From assembly GCF_020740795.1 (NCBI RefSeq), contig NC_067283.1:45249659-45313658 (forward strand): a DNA stretch of 64,000 bases. The letters are read 5' to 3'. The notes beneath the pieces were generated by a model. The model worked only from the letters and a program-made list of their open reading frames with translations. It was not told the origin of the DNA and did no database searches. Each line of letters opens with the position of its first letter. The first letter of the stretch is position 1. The DNA comes from Apus apus. Its lineage: Eukaryota; Chordata; Aves; Apodiformes; Apodidae. The translations under genes were made by a program, and so were the position numbers. Shown here one piece after another: positions 26,786 through 39,000 of this stretch.

Positions 26786-29700
26786 TTTTTTTTCTTCCAG
26801 AATTTTTCATGATAGCTGAAGGGGGTTGCGTTAACAACACAGGCCCTTCACTTTCCAGTAACTAAACTCTTATTTTTATAATACAAATATATCAAGACTG
26901 AGCTACTCCTCCACTCTGCATCCAGCACCCACGTGGAAATGGGGAGCACTGTTGGTGTCACAAGAGCATCAGCTCACCAGTGTGAACTCCAAATAATGCT
27001 GAAGCAGTTAAAGTGTACCATGAAGTCGATGCAATTAATTTTGCAATACACAAGCCTATGTAAGCCCTAATGTGAGAGTCCCAGCAGTACTTAATAAAAA
27101 CATTTTAACTCTAGACTACTGGCAAAATAGAAGGTGCAGGAGTGCAACAGCAGTTCTGTCTGCAGGCAAGGTCTGATCCTATTACTGGAAACTGAGAGTC
27201 CTAGCCAGGGTGTCAGTTTATGCAAAGGTGATACTTTTTCATATCTTGATATATTTTGATACTTTGGCTCTTTCTTGATATCAACATCCTTTAAGACAGG
27301 TTGGCCAAACTTCCTTTGAGCAGGCACCCACACAGAACCAATGTGCGGGTGACCCTAGGTAGTTTCTCTTATTTTGATGGTATCACAACTAAAAATATTT
27401 GCCATCTTTCACTTCTGACTTTATTTTCTATTTTAGATAACCATACCTCATTGCATTGCACTGGCACTATGGTCATATAAAGTGCCAAGACAGATCCTGC
27501 ATTTTCAGAGAAACATAAAGACCCTTGGTTCCTACCATACAAAAATTTAGCTAGATGGCTGCCTTTCCTGCACAAGTCCCTGAGCAGGAATGAAGCTAAG
27601 CATACATGTGTTTGTTGGATAAAGACTTCACAGTATAGGCAGCTAATGAGAGTGGCAGCATTGTTCATTAAGTGGACCCAAAGACTACTGAGAAAAGGCA
27701 TATTGGAGAACATAATGGTATGCGGCATAAATGAGAGGTAGGCTGTAGATATTTTGATCTTTATTTGAAACATTAGCTAACAAAGCCACCTGGTTTTGAA
27801 TGACTGATGAAATCAAACACACACCAAATCCACTACAGTTGATCCAGCAGTCAATAACCGGAATGAGCACACAAGTGTTGTCGTGCCATTCCTTGCACAT
27901 TCCCACACACCAGGAAAATCCTTCCCAATACAGTTACTTGACAAACAATTTCTCATCTAATCTCTGCAAAATGGCCATTTGCCATGTTCCACCCGCGGGA
28001 CTTTCATCAAAAAATTACTGGATTAAGAGATTATGCAACGACAAGCAAAAAAGAAAGGCAGAGGATGGCAGATTCCTTTTTTTTTTTTTTTCCTCACAGA
28101 ATGTAGGCTTTTGAGCAGTAGTAATACCTTCTTATGTATCAGTGCAGAACTCACCAAGCTGAGAGTCCACCAAGACTAGTGCTGATGAGTGAAAATATAC
28201 ACAAATGGTGGTACAAGAGGTGTGCTGGTATGATCCTCAGGTTGTTGTTGACTGGATGCTGTCTAGGAATGGTCTCTTTTTGGTATCAGTGAAACAGAAC
28301 CTCCCCCTCATTCTTGACACTTAAGAGAGAACCATTTTTCTATGATTTGAGAAAAAAGAGGGACTTTACAAAGTACTTTTGTATTTCCTTTTAGCAGCCC
28401 CAATAGGTTTTCAGGTTTTCTTTCTGTCTCATTTACTTTAATTATAGAGAGAAACTTCTATGAATAATAAAATATTATAGCATAATATGTTTTCTAGTGA
28501 TGCTTCAGGTATAGTAGACACTGCTGGCTATCCCACTGGGAAACTGTTCTTTAGAAATGTCACTTTAGAAACTGTTCTTTAGAAATGCCAGGGGTAAACC
28601 TGGTGAAATTATGAGTCTACAATCACACTGTGATGTGAAAGGAAAGATTTTTTTTAGAGTTTCTTAACTGCCATTCCAATCTCGTATTCCAACAAAACTT
28701 GGATTGTAAATTCAAATGATCCAACATATTTAATAAAAATTAAATTATATTTCTACTGAGATGTTTATTCACTGAAATGGAAATAGTTTCTTGGAAAATC
28801 ATCAAGGTATTTCAGTATGGGGAAGTGGCTGGAAAAGGAGGAAGCATCTAAGCATAAATAATGAACTCCTTTAATACTAATTGCTAAAGTTCTTGTGAAG
28901 AAATCTCTCTCTACCTTTACAGAGATTGCTGCAAGCTACCTAGCCAGCTGCACAGCCCCTCCAGCATGCCTTGCCAGCTTGGACACTAGCTAAGCGGGAA
29001 CAGCCTTCACCATGTGAGACAGGAGATCAAGAACATGAGAAGCTACAGGCTTTCGCAACTATTTGTCAGCACTAAGGTTCATAAACTGATTTATGTTTAT
29101 CCTCTAGTCTAGCAGTCGCTATGTTAATTACACGTGAACATGATTCCAACAGGTTTTCCTAAAAAAAACCCAATGCAGAAAACAGATTTTATTATCTCCT
29201 ACTGCAGTATCTATCACACCTATACTCCTATGAAGGGATTTGTGGCATGTACTGTTAGGAAAACTAAGGATGCAGTCAGAGGGTACAGATAATACAACCT
29301 AACAGCCAGCTGCAGCAGACAAGAAGGGCTGAGAGAACAGCATCAAAGCAAGACTCATCAATGCTACATGACCTGTGTCTTGCCAAAGGTTGGTCACACA
29401 GGCCAGTGACACACAGCGCAGCAGAAAGCTGTCTGCTGAGTTCATGCTCCTGTCGTGGCAATGCAGCACTCTGGGTATGCTCCTTGCACTGCAAACATTA
29501 CTTCTGCCAGTCCATGCCTGTGGGCCATTCTTCAGCCAAATGTCCCCTGCATAACTGTTAAGGATCACTGAATTTGAGAGAGGGGAAAAAAAACCCACCC
29601 AAACCAGAAACACTGAAATATTTTCATTTGTTTTTTGCCTCTAACATTTTACACAGCAACAATGGCAACCATGAAAGCTAACAAAACACATTCACAGAGA

Positions 29701-31314
29701 AGTACAAACTCTGTGCATCAGCACATTTTCACAATTGTACGTAAAAATAAAACTAGAAGTGGGAAGCAAATCCAAACATAACTGCATAACTAATGCTTCC
29801 TTTAAACTGCCAACTGAGACATGTCTTTAAATCTGCATCTAAGCCTTCTGAGGCCTAAAAGGCTGCTGCTATTTTCAATTATTTCCACTGAGTCTGTTCA
29901 AGATTCAACAGCTGAACTGTTTCTTGGTACTCTGCTCCTGACAGGTATAATTTTTCCAATCCAGAGTTGGTCACTCTAGGCTCACAGCACTGTGTCTGCA
30001 GGGGGAAAATGATGCAGACACTAAAAGCAGCAAAAAGGCATCAGGCTCACATTCTTTAGCCTAATACCAGAAAATGCAACAAACATGTTTTACCCGCTGC
30101 TGAAAGTCAAGAGAAGTGTAGCTTGGAATCAGACAGAGTGCTGTCCTGAGTGGCTTATCTACCAAAAAGCTGAGAGATACAATTTGTCTGCCTAGTTGCA
30201 TATTATTATCACTGCTGAGGCTCCAAGTCATGCCATGGTGCAGTGCAGAGGTACGTCAGCCTCCAGGGCAGGAATGGAGGACAAACACAAGGGAAGGCAG
30301 TGCTCCTACTAAAGGAACACCAAACACAGGACTGTCCTCTGTCGCATCTTCCATGCGACCTTCACCAGCTGCAGGGGACAGCAGGAGCAGGAGGGGAGCC
30401 CAGCTGCACCAAGGAGGCACAGAAAATGGGACTTAGCTACCAAATTTGCTCTCTCCTTCGGTAATTATTCCTCTCACAAAACGCAAAGCGTCATTGATCA
30501 CACGGCATTCTCGGTGTTACCAGATGAACTGTGATGCTTGCAATTTTTAGTTCTCAGGGCTGAGCTCTGTGTGGGATCAAATTCTGTATGTGCACTGAAT
30601 GTCAATGGTAGTAGAGAGACACAGGAAGAACGCAGCACGACAGACATAAAAAGAGGATTGAAACCAATCTCCCAAACGTGGAACACTCAACTACCATGAT
30701 TCAGTCACTCACAGCAACAAGACACTTCACAAAGACAAAGGGTATTTAATCTCTTTCTGCAGTATGACAACAACACCTCCCATTTTTTCAAACAAGGTGA
30801 GGATTATGGACGGCAAACACTAAATAACAGCACTTTCATGGACAAAAAATAGACTGTCAGACATTCTCCGAAGTTCTGAAAACCTTTTCACTTATTAACA
30901 TACACACACATAATGATTTAAAGAGAAAATATCACAAAGCATAAAATGACACTAAATAAATCAAGAACACTGATGTGCTTGCTTTTATATAATATAAATC
31001 AATACTTATTTGACAGGAAATCCTCATTTGGACTAACGTGTTCTGGGTAGGAACATCTGTCTCCTTTTGATGACTGACCAACGAAGTAAGTAATCAGAAA
31101 CAAAATTTCATGTCATTATTTATGACTCAGGACACTCTGAGGCTGTTTTTCAAAATGTCTTGCCTCAAAACTTTTGACAATGCATTTTGAAGCCACAACG
31201 AACATTTCAAACACCTACGTTTTTTTCCCAGAGCTAAAGGGTCACTACAGTACCCAAAGCTAGTGGTGACAATCTGCAGCACCCACTGTGGACTGTGTTT
31301 TTACAGCAGATATT
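26786..31314. other. BFSP2-CDV3 intergenic region
   Basis: About 4.5 kb with no recognisable gene. Short open frames on both strands have no domain signature. A 20-base direct repeat (gaaactgttctttagaaatg) occurs at 28540 and 28568. Nothing resembling tRNA, snoRNA or a transposon with clear ends was seen. Enhancers for either neighbour could be here but cannot be read from sequence alone. Confidence 0.7.
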
Positions 31315-31452
31315 AAAAAAACCCAGAAACAACAAACACCCCCCACCAAACAAACAAAACACCACCAAACAAACAAAAAACACAAACCAAAAAATCCCAC
31401 CAACAAACCACAAAAAAACCACACACACACAAAAAAAACAACAAACAAACCC
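31315..31452. repeat. A/C-only low-complexity tract
   Basis: 138 bases made of A and C except one G (31326) and one T (31395), including caaacaaacaaa blocks and a short cacacacaca run. The long antisense open frame rich in Val, Phe and Cys across it is a by-product of this composition. Confidence 0.9.
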
Positions 31453-32122
31453 TGCTGTACAGAGTTAAAATCAGTTCACTCTCCTTATGGAACCAACCAG
31501 TCAGCCTCTGAGAAGATGTCTGTAAATCCATGGCACATCGCTCCCCGGGCATTTTTTTCCCCAAAAAAACATTCCCTGCTCTTGTACTTCCCGTGGTCTT
31601 CAGTGAAAGAATGACGTAAAATAAAATTGCTGTAGAGACGGAGAAACAGGCAGTGTAAACTTATTTAGCGACTCTTTGTTGTGACCGTTTTATTGTGAGC
31701 GGGGGTAACAGGAGCCAGGACAGCAGCTCGGAACTTGACGCCCACCCATCGGGACACCCCAAGCAGCGGTGCTTCGAAGTGCCACTCACTTACCCACACC
31801 GCTTCCTAAGCTAAAGTTAAAATTACTTCCTTTTAAAACGACAACGTCCGTGGCCGGCCCCTCCCGGGGCGCGGGGAGGCCGAGCCGTAGCCATCCCGGC
31901 CCAGGCCGAGAGCGAGCCGCGCTCCACCCCAGGGCCGGGGGCGGAGAGGCTCCCCGGGCCGGCAGGAGCGGCTGCGGGCCGGGGCCGCTCCCAAGTCCTC
32001 CCCGCCGGCCGGGCCGGGCCGGGCCGGGCCGAGCAGCGCAGCGCCCTGGGACTCCCGTGCCCGGCTCCCCCTTTCACTCGGCGACCAGCCCTGCCGGGAA
32101 GGGCTGCGGCAGCAGCCCCGAG

Positions 32123-32245
32123 CCCCGCCCCGCCCCGCCCCGCCGCGCTCCCCGCCCCGAGCCCCGAGCCCCGCCCCGCCCCGCACCGCCGCGCTCCCCG
32201 CTCCGAGCCCCGAGCCCCGCACCGCACCGCCGCGCTCCCCGCCGG
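32123..32245. repeat. GC minisatellite in CpG island
   Basis: The word cgccgcgctccccg begins near 32141, 32187 and 32228, separated by ccccgagccccgag and ccccgcaccgc stretches, giving about three copies of a 41-46-base unit rich in CCCCGCC boxes. Copy number may vary among individuals. Confidence 0.75.
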
Positions 32246-32256
32246 GGACGCGCCTC

Positions 32257-32259
32257 ACC
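32257..32259 (-). other. Candidate antisense 5' splice site upstream of CDV3
   Basis: Read on the - strand the sequence is GGGGCAG|GTGAGG, an excellent donor, about 550 bases from the CDV3 start codon and pointing away from it. A second donor-like site (GTGTGG|GTAAGTGAG, - strand) ends at 31794. They could belong to a divergent noncoding transcript. No acceptor or RNA evidence can be shown here. Confidence 0.25.
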
Positions 32260-32423
32260 TGCCCCCGCGGGGCAACGGCCGCCGGGCGCGCGGGGGCAAC
32301 GGCCGGGCACGCGCCGGCCGCAGGGCGCAGGCGCACTCCGCTCCCCCGCAGGCCCTGCCCAATCCCCAGCCGAGCCGCCGCTCCCCCCTCCCCCCCCCTC
32401 CCCGCAGCCCGTCACGCATCCTC

Positions 32424-32438
32424 ACGTCGCGACGTCAG
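32424..32438. promoter_or_regulatory. CDV3: CRE-like palindromic site
   Basis: acgtcgcgacgt (32424-32435) is a perfect palindrome that overlaps gacgtcag (32431-32438), close to the CREB/ATF consensus. It lies about 30 bases before the first inverted CCAAT box. Confidence 0.45.
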
Positions 32439-32465
32439 CGGCTCGGCCCCCCACGGAGGTTCCTG

Positions 32466-32504
32466 ATTGGCCGGCCCGAGCGGCTTTCCCGCGCGCTCAT
32501 TGGC
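32466..32504 (-). promoter_or_regulatory. CDV3: Pair of inverted CCAAT boxes (NF-Y type)
   Basis: ATTGGCCGG occurs at 32466-32474 and ATTGGCCGG again at 32500-32508, 34 bases apart, in the TATA-less promoter. Two inverted CCAAT boxes about three helical turns apart are a classic NF-Y arrangement in housekeeping and bidirectional promoters. Confidence 0.6.
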
Positions 32505-32805
32505 CGGGGCGCTGCGGCGCGTGCGCGGGGAGGGCGCGCCGGCGGAGGCCCCGCCCCCCCTGCCCCCCAGCCCCGCCCCCCGGGCCGCGCCGAGCGCCGG
32601 GCACCAACGTGGAGCGCCGCGGCCTCACCCCGCCGGGCGTCGGGCGGGCGCGCACGGGCCCGGCTCCCCGCCGCTGCTAGGCGGCCGCGCTCGCTGCCCC
32701 GCGCCAGGGGCGGCAGGGAGGCCGCTGCCCCGAGCTCACCGGTTGGCCCGGGCCGGCGCTGCCCCCGCTCCCCCTCTCCTCGCCCCGCCGGTGGGAGCGG
32801 CCGCC

Positions 32806-33030
32806 ATGGCGGAGACCGAGGAGAGGAGCCTGGACGACTTCTTCGCCAAGCGGGACAAGAAGAAGCGGAAGGAGAAGAGCAGCCGAGGCGCCGCCGCTGC
32901 CTCCAGCGCCTCCAGCGCCGCCTCCAGCGCCGCGGGGGCGGCCGCGGCGGCCGGGGGAACCCGCCCGGCTGACGGCGGCGGCTCCGGGGCCGCTGCCTCC
33001 AACAGCGGCTCCGCCAAGACGGCGACCAAG
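32806..33030 (+). CDS. CDV3: CDV3 coding exon 1
   Basis: 75 codons within the CpG island, ending in phase 0 at ACCAAG|gtgggc. Ala/Ser/Gly-rich middle with GCC/GCG codon runs. The low-complexity part differs in length from the mammalian protein, which accounts for most of the size difference. Confidence 0.94.
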
Positions 33031-36000
33031 GTGGGCCCGGGAGCAGAGAGGGGGGGGGGGGGGGCGAGGGGGGGGGGGGGGGGCGAGGCGGGGGCGGCGC
33101 GGCCGCTCCGTCGGGGCGGCGGTGGGGGAAGGGTCACGGCTTCCTCCGGCGGCTCGGGCCGCGCCTTCCTGCCGGCAGAGGGCGCCCCGCCGCCGGCCCG
33201 GGGAGCGGCGCCGCCCGCCCGGCCATGCGGGCCGCCCGGGGCCCTCGGGGCGGCCGGGCTGCCGGGGGGGCCGGCCCGGGCGGGCTGCCGGGCGCCTCGG
33301 AGCGCGCTGTGTGTCCTCGTCCAGGGGTGCAAGCGAAGCCGGTTCCCGGTCTGCTCTCCTGTGCAGCCCGCCCTGGTGCCTGGGGTTTGGCCCTAGGCCA
33401 CCCGGGCGTGTGGCCCGTGGCCATAAGCTCGCCCCGGCTCTGCAGGCAGCGCACGCCGAGCTCCTTGCCTCCCTGCCGGGAAGGGCTTGAGGGGCCAGCA
33501 CATTTGTTGTGCCGCGTTACGGCGAAGCGACGAGAATGCAAGAGACGCTCGAGTGCTCCTAGTTGAGTCAGTGCCTTACAGCTGCCCGTGCTGCGTGGTT
33601 TTAAAGTGGTTTTAAGAAATACTCTGCTGCTGTTTCCTGGTGCTGTTTAGCCTGGGGAGCTTGACACCTCCAGTGGTGGCTTTTTAAGCAGACCGAGGTC
33701 AGTGGTAATCATTCAGCTGGTCCTCCGTTCGTTTGCTTCTAAAATAATACTTTGGTTTTGATTGAAGTGTGTCCTTGGATTAGAAATGAAGATCTTTAAA
33801 TAGGAAAGGTACGTTAGTTTATGATTTTTACGTGGAAGCGGGGATATAAGAAATGAAAAGACTTTAGAGCTGTGGGCTCGTGCTCTTGCCTTCAGCAGAC
33901 GGTGCAATAACGTGAGGTCACTTTCTACTCTGATGTTATATTAAAGCAGGTCAGAGTTTTCCTGTGAGATGTTGATAATGGAGAAAATCCTTGGACAGGG
34001 CTCTTGAGCTGTATTCCCAGCTGTTCAGCAGAAAGGGGGCTGTGCCGTTGGCAGACCTTGCTTGCAAGGTTTTAATATTTAAAGTAATGTGACTGCGTTT
34101 CATGTTGAGTGTAGTAATTATGTGCATTGCTAATTGGGCTGCGTGTGTCTTAAAGCTAGGAACATGAAAGGGCTGCTTATCTGTTGTGGTCCATTTCTGG
34201 ACTACCTTAATACCCCCAGAATCTTCTTATTGTACAGTAGGACAAAATTGGCTCCACTTAGGTGGGTCCATCTTTCCCCAAGCACGTAATCAAATTCTGG
34301 TTTTAAAACCTTATGTTGGTCTCCAAAGACTAATATTTTAGTATTTTTTGTGTACTGTGGTTTCGAAGCTGACCTTTTTACTACTATAACAACAGTATTA
34401 AGATAACAAGAAAGGCTGTAAATGTGGTTGTGAATGTGAAAAAGTCAAATTACCAATGTTAATCTTTGCCATAAATCCACTGTAAGCTATTCCAAATGTT
34501 CTTTACTGTTTGGCTTAGGAAAAGGGGTAATGGAAAAGTAAATCTAAAGCTTCATGTGTGTTTAAGCTGTTGTAAAAGTTTTACTGTTAGTAAAATGGAG
34601 AGAGGTCTTGCCCTTGTGTTTCCCTGGTCTTGACTGCACAGTCCTGTTCCCTACTTCGAGTTTTGGCTTCCTGCTGGATTTTTACTGAGGTGGTGTGGTT
34701 TTCTTGCACTTGAGTGTTTTTGCGGAGGCATTTCTTAGCTGTTCTAGTGAGTGAAAGTCAGCTCACAAGTGCACCCTAGGTGACATACAGGAAGTAATGG
34801 GAGAAGGGAGTGGAATTCTTTCCCCCATTGGCAGTGGTGCACACAGACAGGTTTCCCATGGAACTGCACCTTTGCCCTTCTTTTTCTTTGTGTTATCTTG
34901 GTTACATTCTTCTTTTCTACTTTCAGTGTAAAGAAGGTGACAACTTATATTTTTTTTTCTCTTCTTACAGGAAGAGGATGATTGGAAGGAGTTTGAGCAA
35001 AAGGAAGAAATCGATTATAGTGGTCTTAGAGTTCAGTCCATGCAAATAAGGTACTACTTTTTTTTTTTTTCTTTTTCTCTCCAGAATAGTAATTACCTAT
35101 GTCTAAAAAGCATGTTTTTTTCTTTAGAGCTGCCTCTATGGAATCCAATTAAACAGGGGTTTGATATGATTCTGCTAGTATAGGAGTTTGCTGCATGGAA
35201 CTGACTGTTCTCTGCAGATGTTTGCTTTATTTTTTAAATCTCTGTTGATACTCTAGGTCCATCTGTTTTGGTCAGGACTCAAATTTTTATTGCAAATGCT
35301 TAAGATTCCCCTCCATAAAGATAGTAAAGTAGGAATTTTGCTGAGAGGAGTGCAGAATAGTAATTCCCACTTAATCATTTGACTGCTGTAAAGGTATCTG
35401 ACTCAGTCTATTCAGTCTGGGAAGTGAATTCCTGAACCATGGAATTTTTATTTCAGAAAACCCCAAAAATACAGTTGGTAATACCAGTGTCCTATGGCAG
35501 GATCCCACAGGACTGCATTTATGAGTCTGCCTTTTCATTAGGTTGTTCTTGTAGTCTGGTCCAAAGTAAGTCTACTTAAGTCTGTCCTGGTTAAGAAAAA
35601 CATTTTTTCAGGTCAGAAAAAGGATTTTTATGATCTCGTTCTTAGACTGAGAATGTAAAATAATCCTCATTGTCCAGGTATTGATGATGTTCAGAATAAT
35701 GCCATCTTAAAATCATCTTGTGACTAGTTCAGCAGATGCTTTCTTTCTGTTTTATATTCTTTGATTAATTTTAATTTTTTACACACACAGACCCTCTGTT
35801 AGTGAACTTGTCCTTTTAGGCTGTTTGCACTTATTTGGTCCACAAGCTCTCCATACCTTTGAAATGTCACAGCAGATAAACACGTCTGAATGGACAAGTG
35901 ACAAGTGGGCTGCTGCTTCACTGACTACTCGTACTGTTTGATTGAAAAGTGAGCAGTTTGGTTTTCCAGACAAAGGCTGGCATTCTGAATGCTTTTGATG

Positions 36001-39000
36001 CTGTGGCAGATTTTCAGGCATGTGAAAGTTTGTGCCACAGGATTTTGTAACTGCTCCGTTAGTGGATTCAAGGGGAGGGTAGAGAAGTAAATGGAATTAA
36101 AACTCGGTGAGGTTGTGAATTCTGCAACTCTGACAGTCTCTTTGCTGAAAATAAGACAGTGTCTGGCAGGGGTGGGACATTATGTTCACCTACTCTGTTC
36201 TAGCTAGCTTGTAGGCATCTGCTTTTGACTCTAGTTTGAAACAGGGTAGTGATGTGCTTAGGCCCTTGGTCCAGCTTACTGTGTTTGTTACTCTTATTTG
36301 GATGAAAAGTGAAAGGCCTTTTGATTTTCTGAAATTATAGGTATTTATAACTGTTCTCCGAGTATTACTTTTGCAGAAAGCTTATTTGATCATGATTAGT
36401 AGGATTTAGTGTTGTTCCAGATTTCTCCTGTATTCACACTTTGCTGCTGCTGTTGAGATCAGTGTCTTGTTTTTTAACACCCTCCATGTATGTCCTGTTA
36501 TACCACACAGCTTTCTCTAGTAGCTTTGTGTAAGAAATTATTTTTAGTCTCTGACTACTTCTGTGCAAGATAAAATAATCCAATTAAAATACAGTCAGGC
36601 TTTTGCATGCAGTTCATCTTTTTAAAGTGGCATATTTTTCTATCTGTATTTTTGATTGCCTGCTTTAAAAAAATAGATCTGAGTTTGTAGGGTATGATAA
36701 TATAAGTGGAGTGGGTAATACAAGTATGGGCATGGGTTATAAGTTATGTAAGCTATGTATGGATAATATAAGAGTGTTTCTAAGGTGCTGTGGTTACAGG
36801 GAAAGGGAGCTCAGAGCTTGCTTTGTGTCACTGCTTTTCACATGTCTTCTTTTTGACTAAAACACTTAATGGAAGCTGGACTTGCAGGCCTTTCCTGCTT
36901 TATATTCTCGTCACTTCCAAATGCATGACTGTCTTAGTAAGAAGAAAGTCTTTTTAGCTCAAGATAAGAAATCAATATATTTGATCACTTAGTACAGTTT
37001 GAATTTGTATTTTTGGGGAGAACTTTTTTCCTTCTCTGTTGCCAAGTTATGTAACTGTGCCACAAGTTGTTCGGGTGGAAGTACTAATGCAGTGGTTACA
37101 GGACTAATGTAGCCTGGTTAAATTGAGTGTCTTCAGTGCAGTAACCATGAGTGAAGTCTCATCTGTGGTGACTGTGGTATCTCTGGCAAGTCTTAAACCG
37201 CAGTTTATAAAATGCAACTTAGTGTTTGTTTTTTTTTTATAATAGTGAAAAAGAAGATGATGAAAGTGAAAAAAGAGAAGAACCTGGTGAAAACTGGGAG
37301 GAGACTGGTGGTGTTGTAGACAGATCATCTGGTCCTTGGAACAAGTCGGCTCCTGCTCCAGCACCTGTCATTGAACCGACTGGTAAATTTAACTCAGAGT
37401 TGTTGCTTTTTCCAGTTGGAAACGTATCATGTTGAATTGGGTTGCTCAGAGGGTAGAGCTCAAGGAGCAGTTCCTATTCAGGCACCTTCTGACGTATTGA
37501 TGGTTTGTTTGACATACTAGCAAATGAGGAGAATTTCCTTTGAAGGGATCTGAGGAACTGACTGGATAGTACTGTCAGATACTTTAAACATGAGTGGAGT
37601 TTTTCTATTTCTGACTGAAAGTGAGGAAGGAAAGCTTTCCATCTTTGAAGGAGATTCCTTTATTTTGCAATCTGCAAAATACCTGTTGGAAGCATTTCTG
37701 TTGATCTAAAAATACAGTTTTGACCGCTAAGTAGATGCTCAGCCAACATTTGATGTCTAATAAAGCAGTTCTTGAGTAGAGTTCCATGCTTAGTAGTATG
37801 CTTTCCAATCAGTTCTAGGGTACAGAGAGCATGACATTGCAAAATTGATTTCTTAACTGAGATAGGACTTCAGGTTTGATTAAATGAGGTTTATTAGCAT
37901 TCATCAGAGATAAACTGCTTAGCCATGACATGAGTTCAGGTAATTGTTTTTGAGAAATTCGTTAAAAAATGGCCTGCTGTGTATTTTGTTTGTGCAGGCA
38001 AGGAGGTAAAGTTAATCAGTGTTATTTCATTGGTAGATTACCTTAAAAATGAAGTATTTCTGTATTCCCTTCTGCATTTGGAGAGGTGCTTTAAGTAAGA
38101 TTTGGTTAATATATAATTATGTGTTTAAATCTTTAGTTTTAAATATAAGCTGCTAATAGATTGCAAATAATAAACATGAAGTTTATTAAACAACCTCATC
38201 AGTGGTTTTGATTCACTGACCTTTGTGAGGCAATACACTGGAGCCATATTTTAATTGGATTACTAAGTATAACTTAAATAAGGTGACACCTGATTTCCTG
38301 CCTTGTCTAAAACACTTGCTTCCAGAGCTTTAAGAGGTGCAAAAACATACTTGTAAGATTGTTTTCTTCTGTTGTTGTTTGGGGGGTGGTTTGTGGGTTT
38401 TTTAGATAGGAATGCCAGCTTCAGTCTCCTGTCTAAATCTTGTTCTTGTACCTAGTTACAGAAGCCCCTGAACCAGTCCAGACGGGGGGGGTGTACCGGC
38501 CGCCTGGCGCCAGGGAGGGCGGCAGGCCACGGAGGGCACAGCAAGGACCACCAGAGATCTATAGTGACACGCAGTTCCCCTCACTGCAGTCCACTGCCAA
38601 GCTTGTGGACAGCCGAAAGTAAGTACATTCATTCCTTCCCTAAGAGATGGGGTTTAACTGCCTCCTCTGGGTGCTTAGTTTGGCTTAGGGCTTAAGCCTG
38701 TGTCTTTCCACAGAGGAAAGGAATAACTAGGAGATTATTCTGTTTGGCAAAGAGGTATAGGAGACATTTTGACTGTGTTTTCCAACTCTAGGAAGGGCTT
38801 CCCATGAGATGATTTTCATAGGACATAGCCCAGTGAGATAGCCAAACAGGACAGCTAGTTACTCCTTTTCTTTGACTTGCTAAAGGATTTCCCTGAGCAG
38901 AATATGTCTGCTCTTGACAGCATCTAGTTCCCTGAGGTACAAGCCATGGTGAGTCTTGGTTTCTAGAGTCAGTAGACTTGAGTAGGGGGTCTTGAGCATA

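Larger units (their letters stand above)
31848..33490. promoter_or_regulatory. CDV3: CpG island spanning CDV3 promoter and exon 1
   Basis: Abrupt change to very high G+C with dense CpG, many GGGCGG/CCCGCC Sp1-type boxes, two inverted CCAAT boxes and a CRE-like palindrome, and no TATA box. No ATG occurs on the + strand in the 500 bases before the CDV3 start codon, consistent with a clean 5' UTR. This is a typical housekeeping promoter. The transcription start probably lies between 32500 and 32750. Confidence 0.9.

Noticed and set aside
31234-31564. Antisense frames rich in Val/Phe/Cys resembling membrane proteins
   Set aside because: They are created by the A/C-only tract; no start context or homologue supports them.
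31769-33566. Several 110-310-codon open frames on both strands around the CDV3 promoter
   Set aside because: Stop codons are rare by chance in very GC-rich DNA. Only the frame starting at 32806 matches a known protein and has correct splice sites.
34810-35049. 79-codon + strand ORF across the CDV3 exon 2 boundary
   Set aside because: It reads intron sequence and then exon 2 in the wrong frame.
35680-35760. tgatgatg as a possible C/D snoRNA in CDV3 intron 2
   Set aside because: No CTGA box at a suitable distance and no terminal stem.
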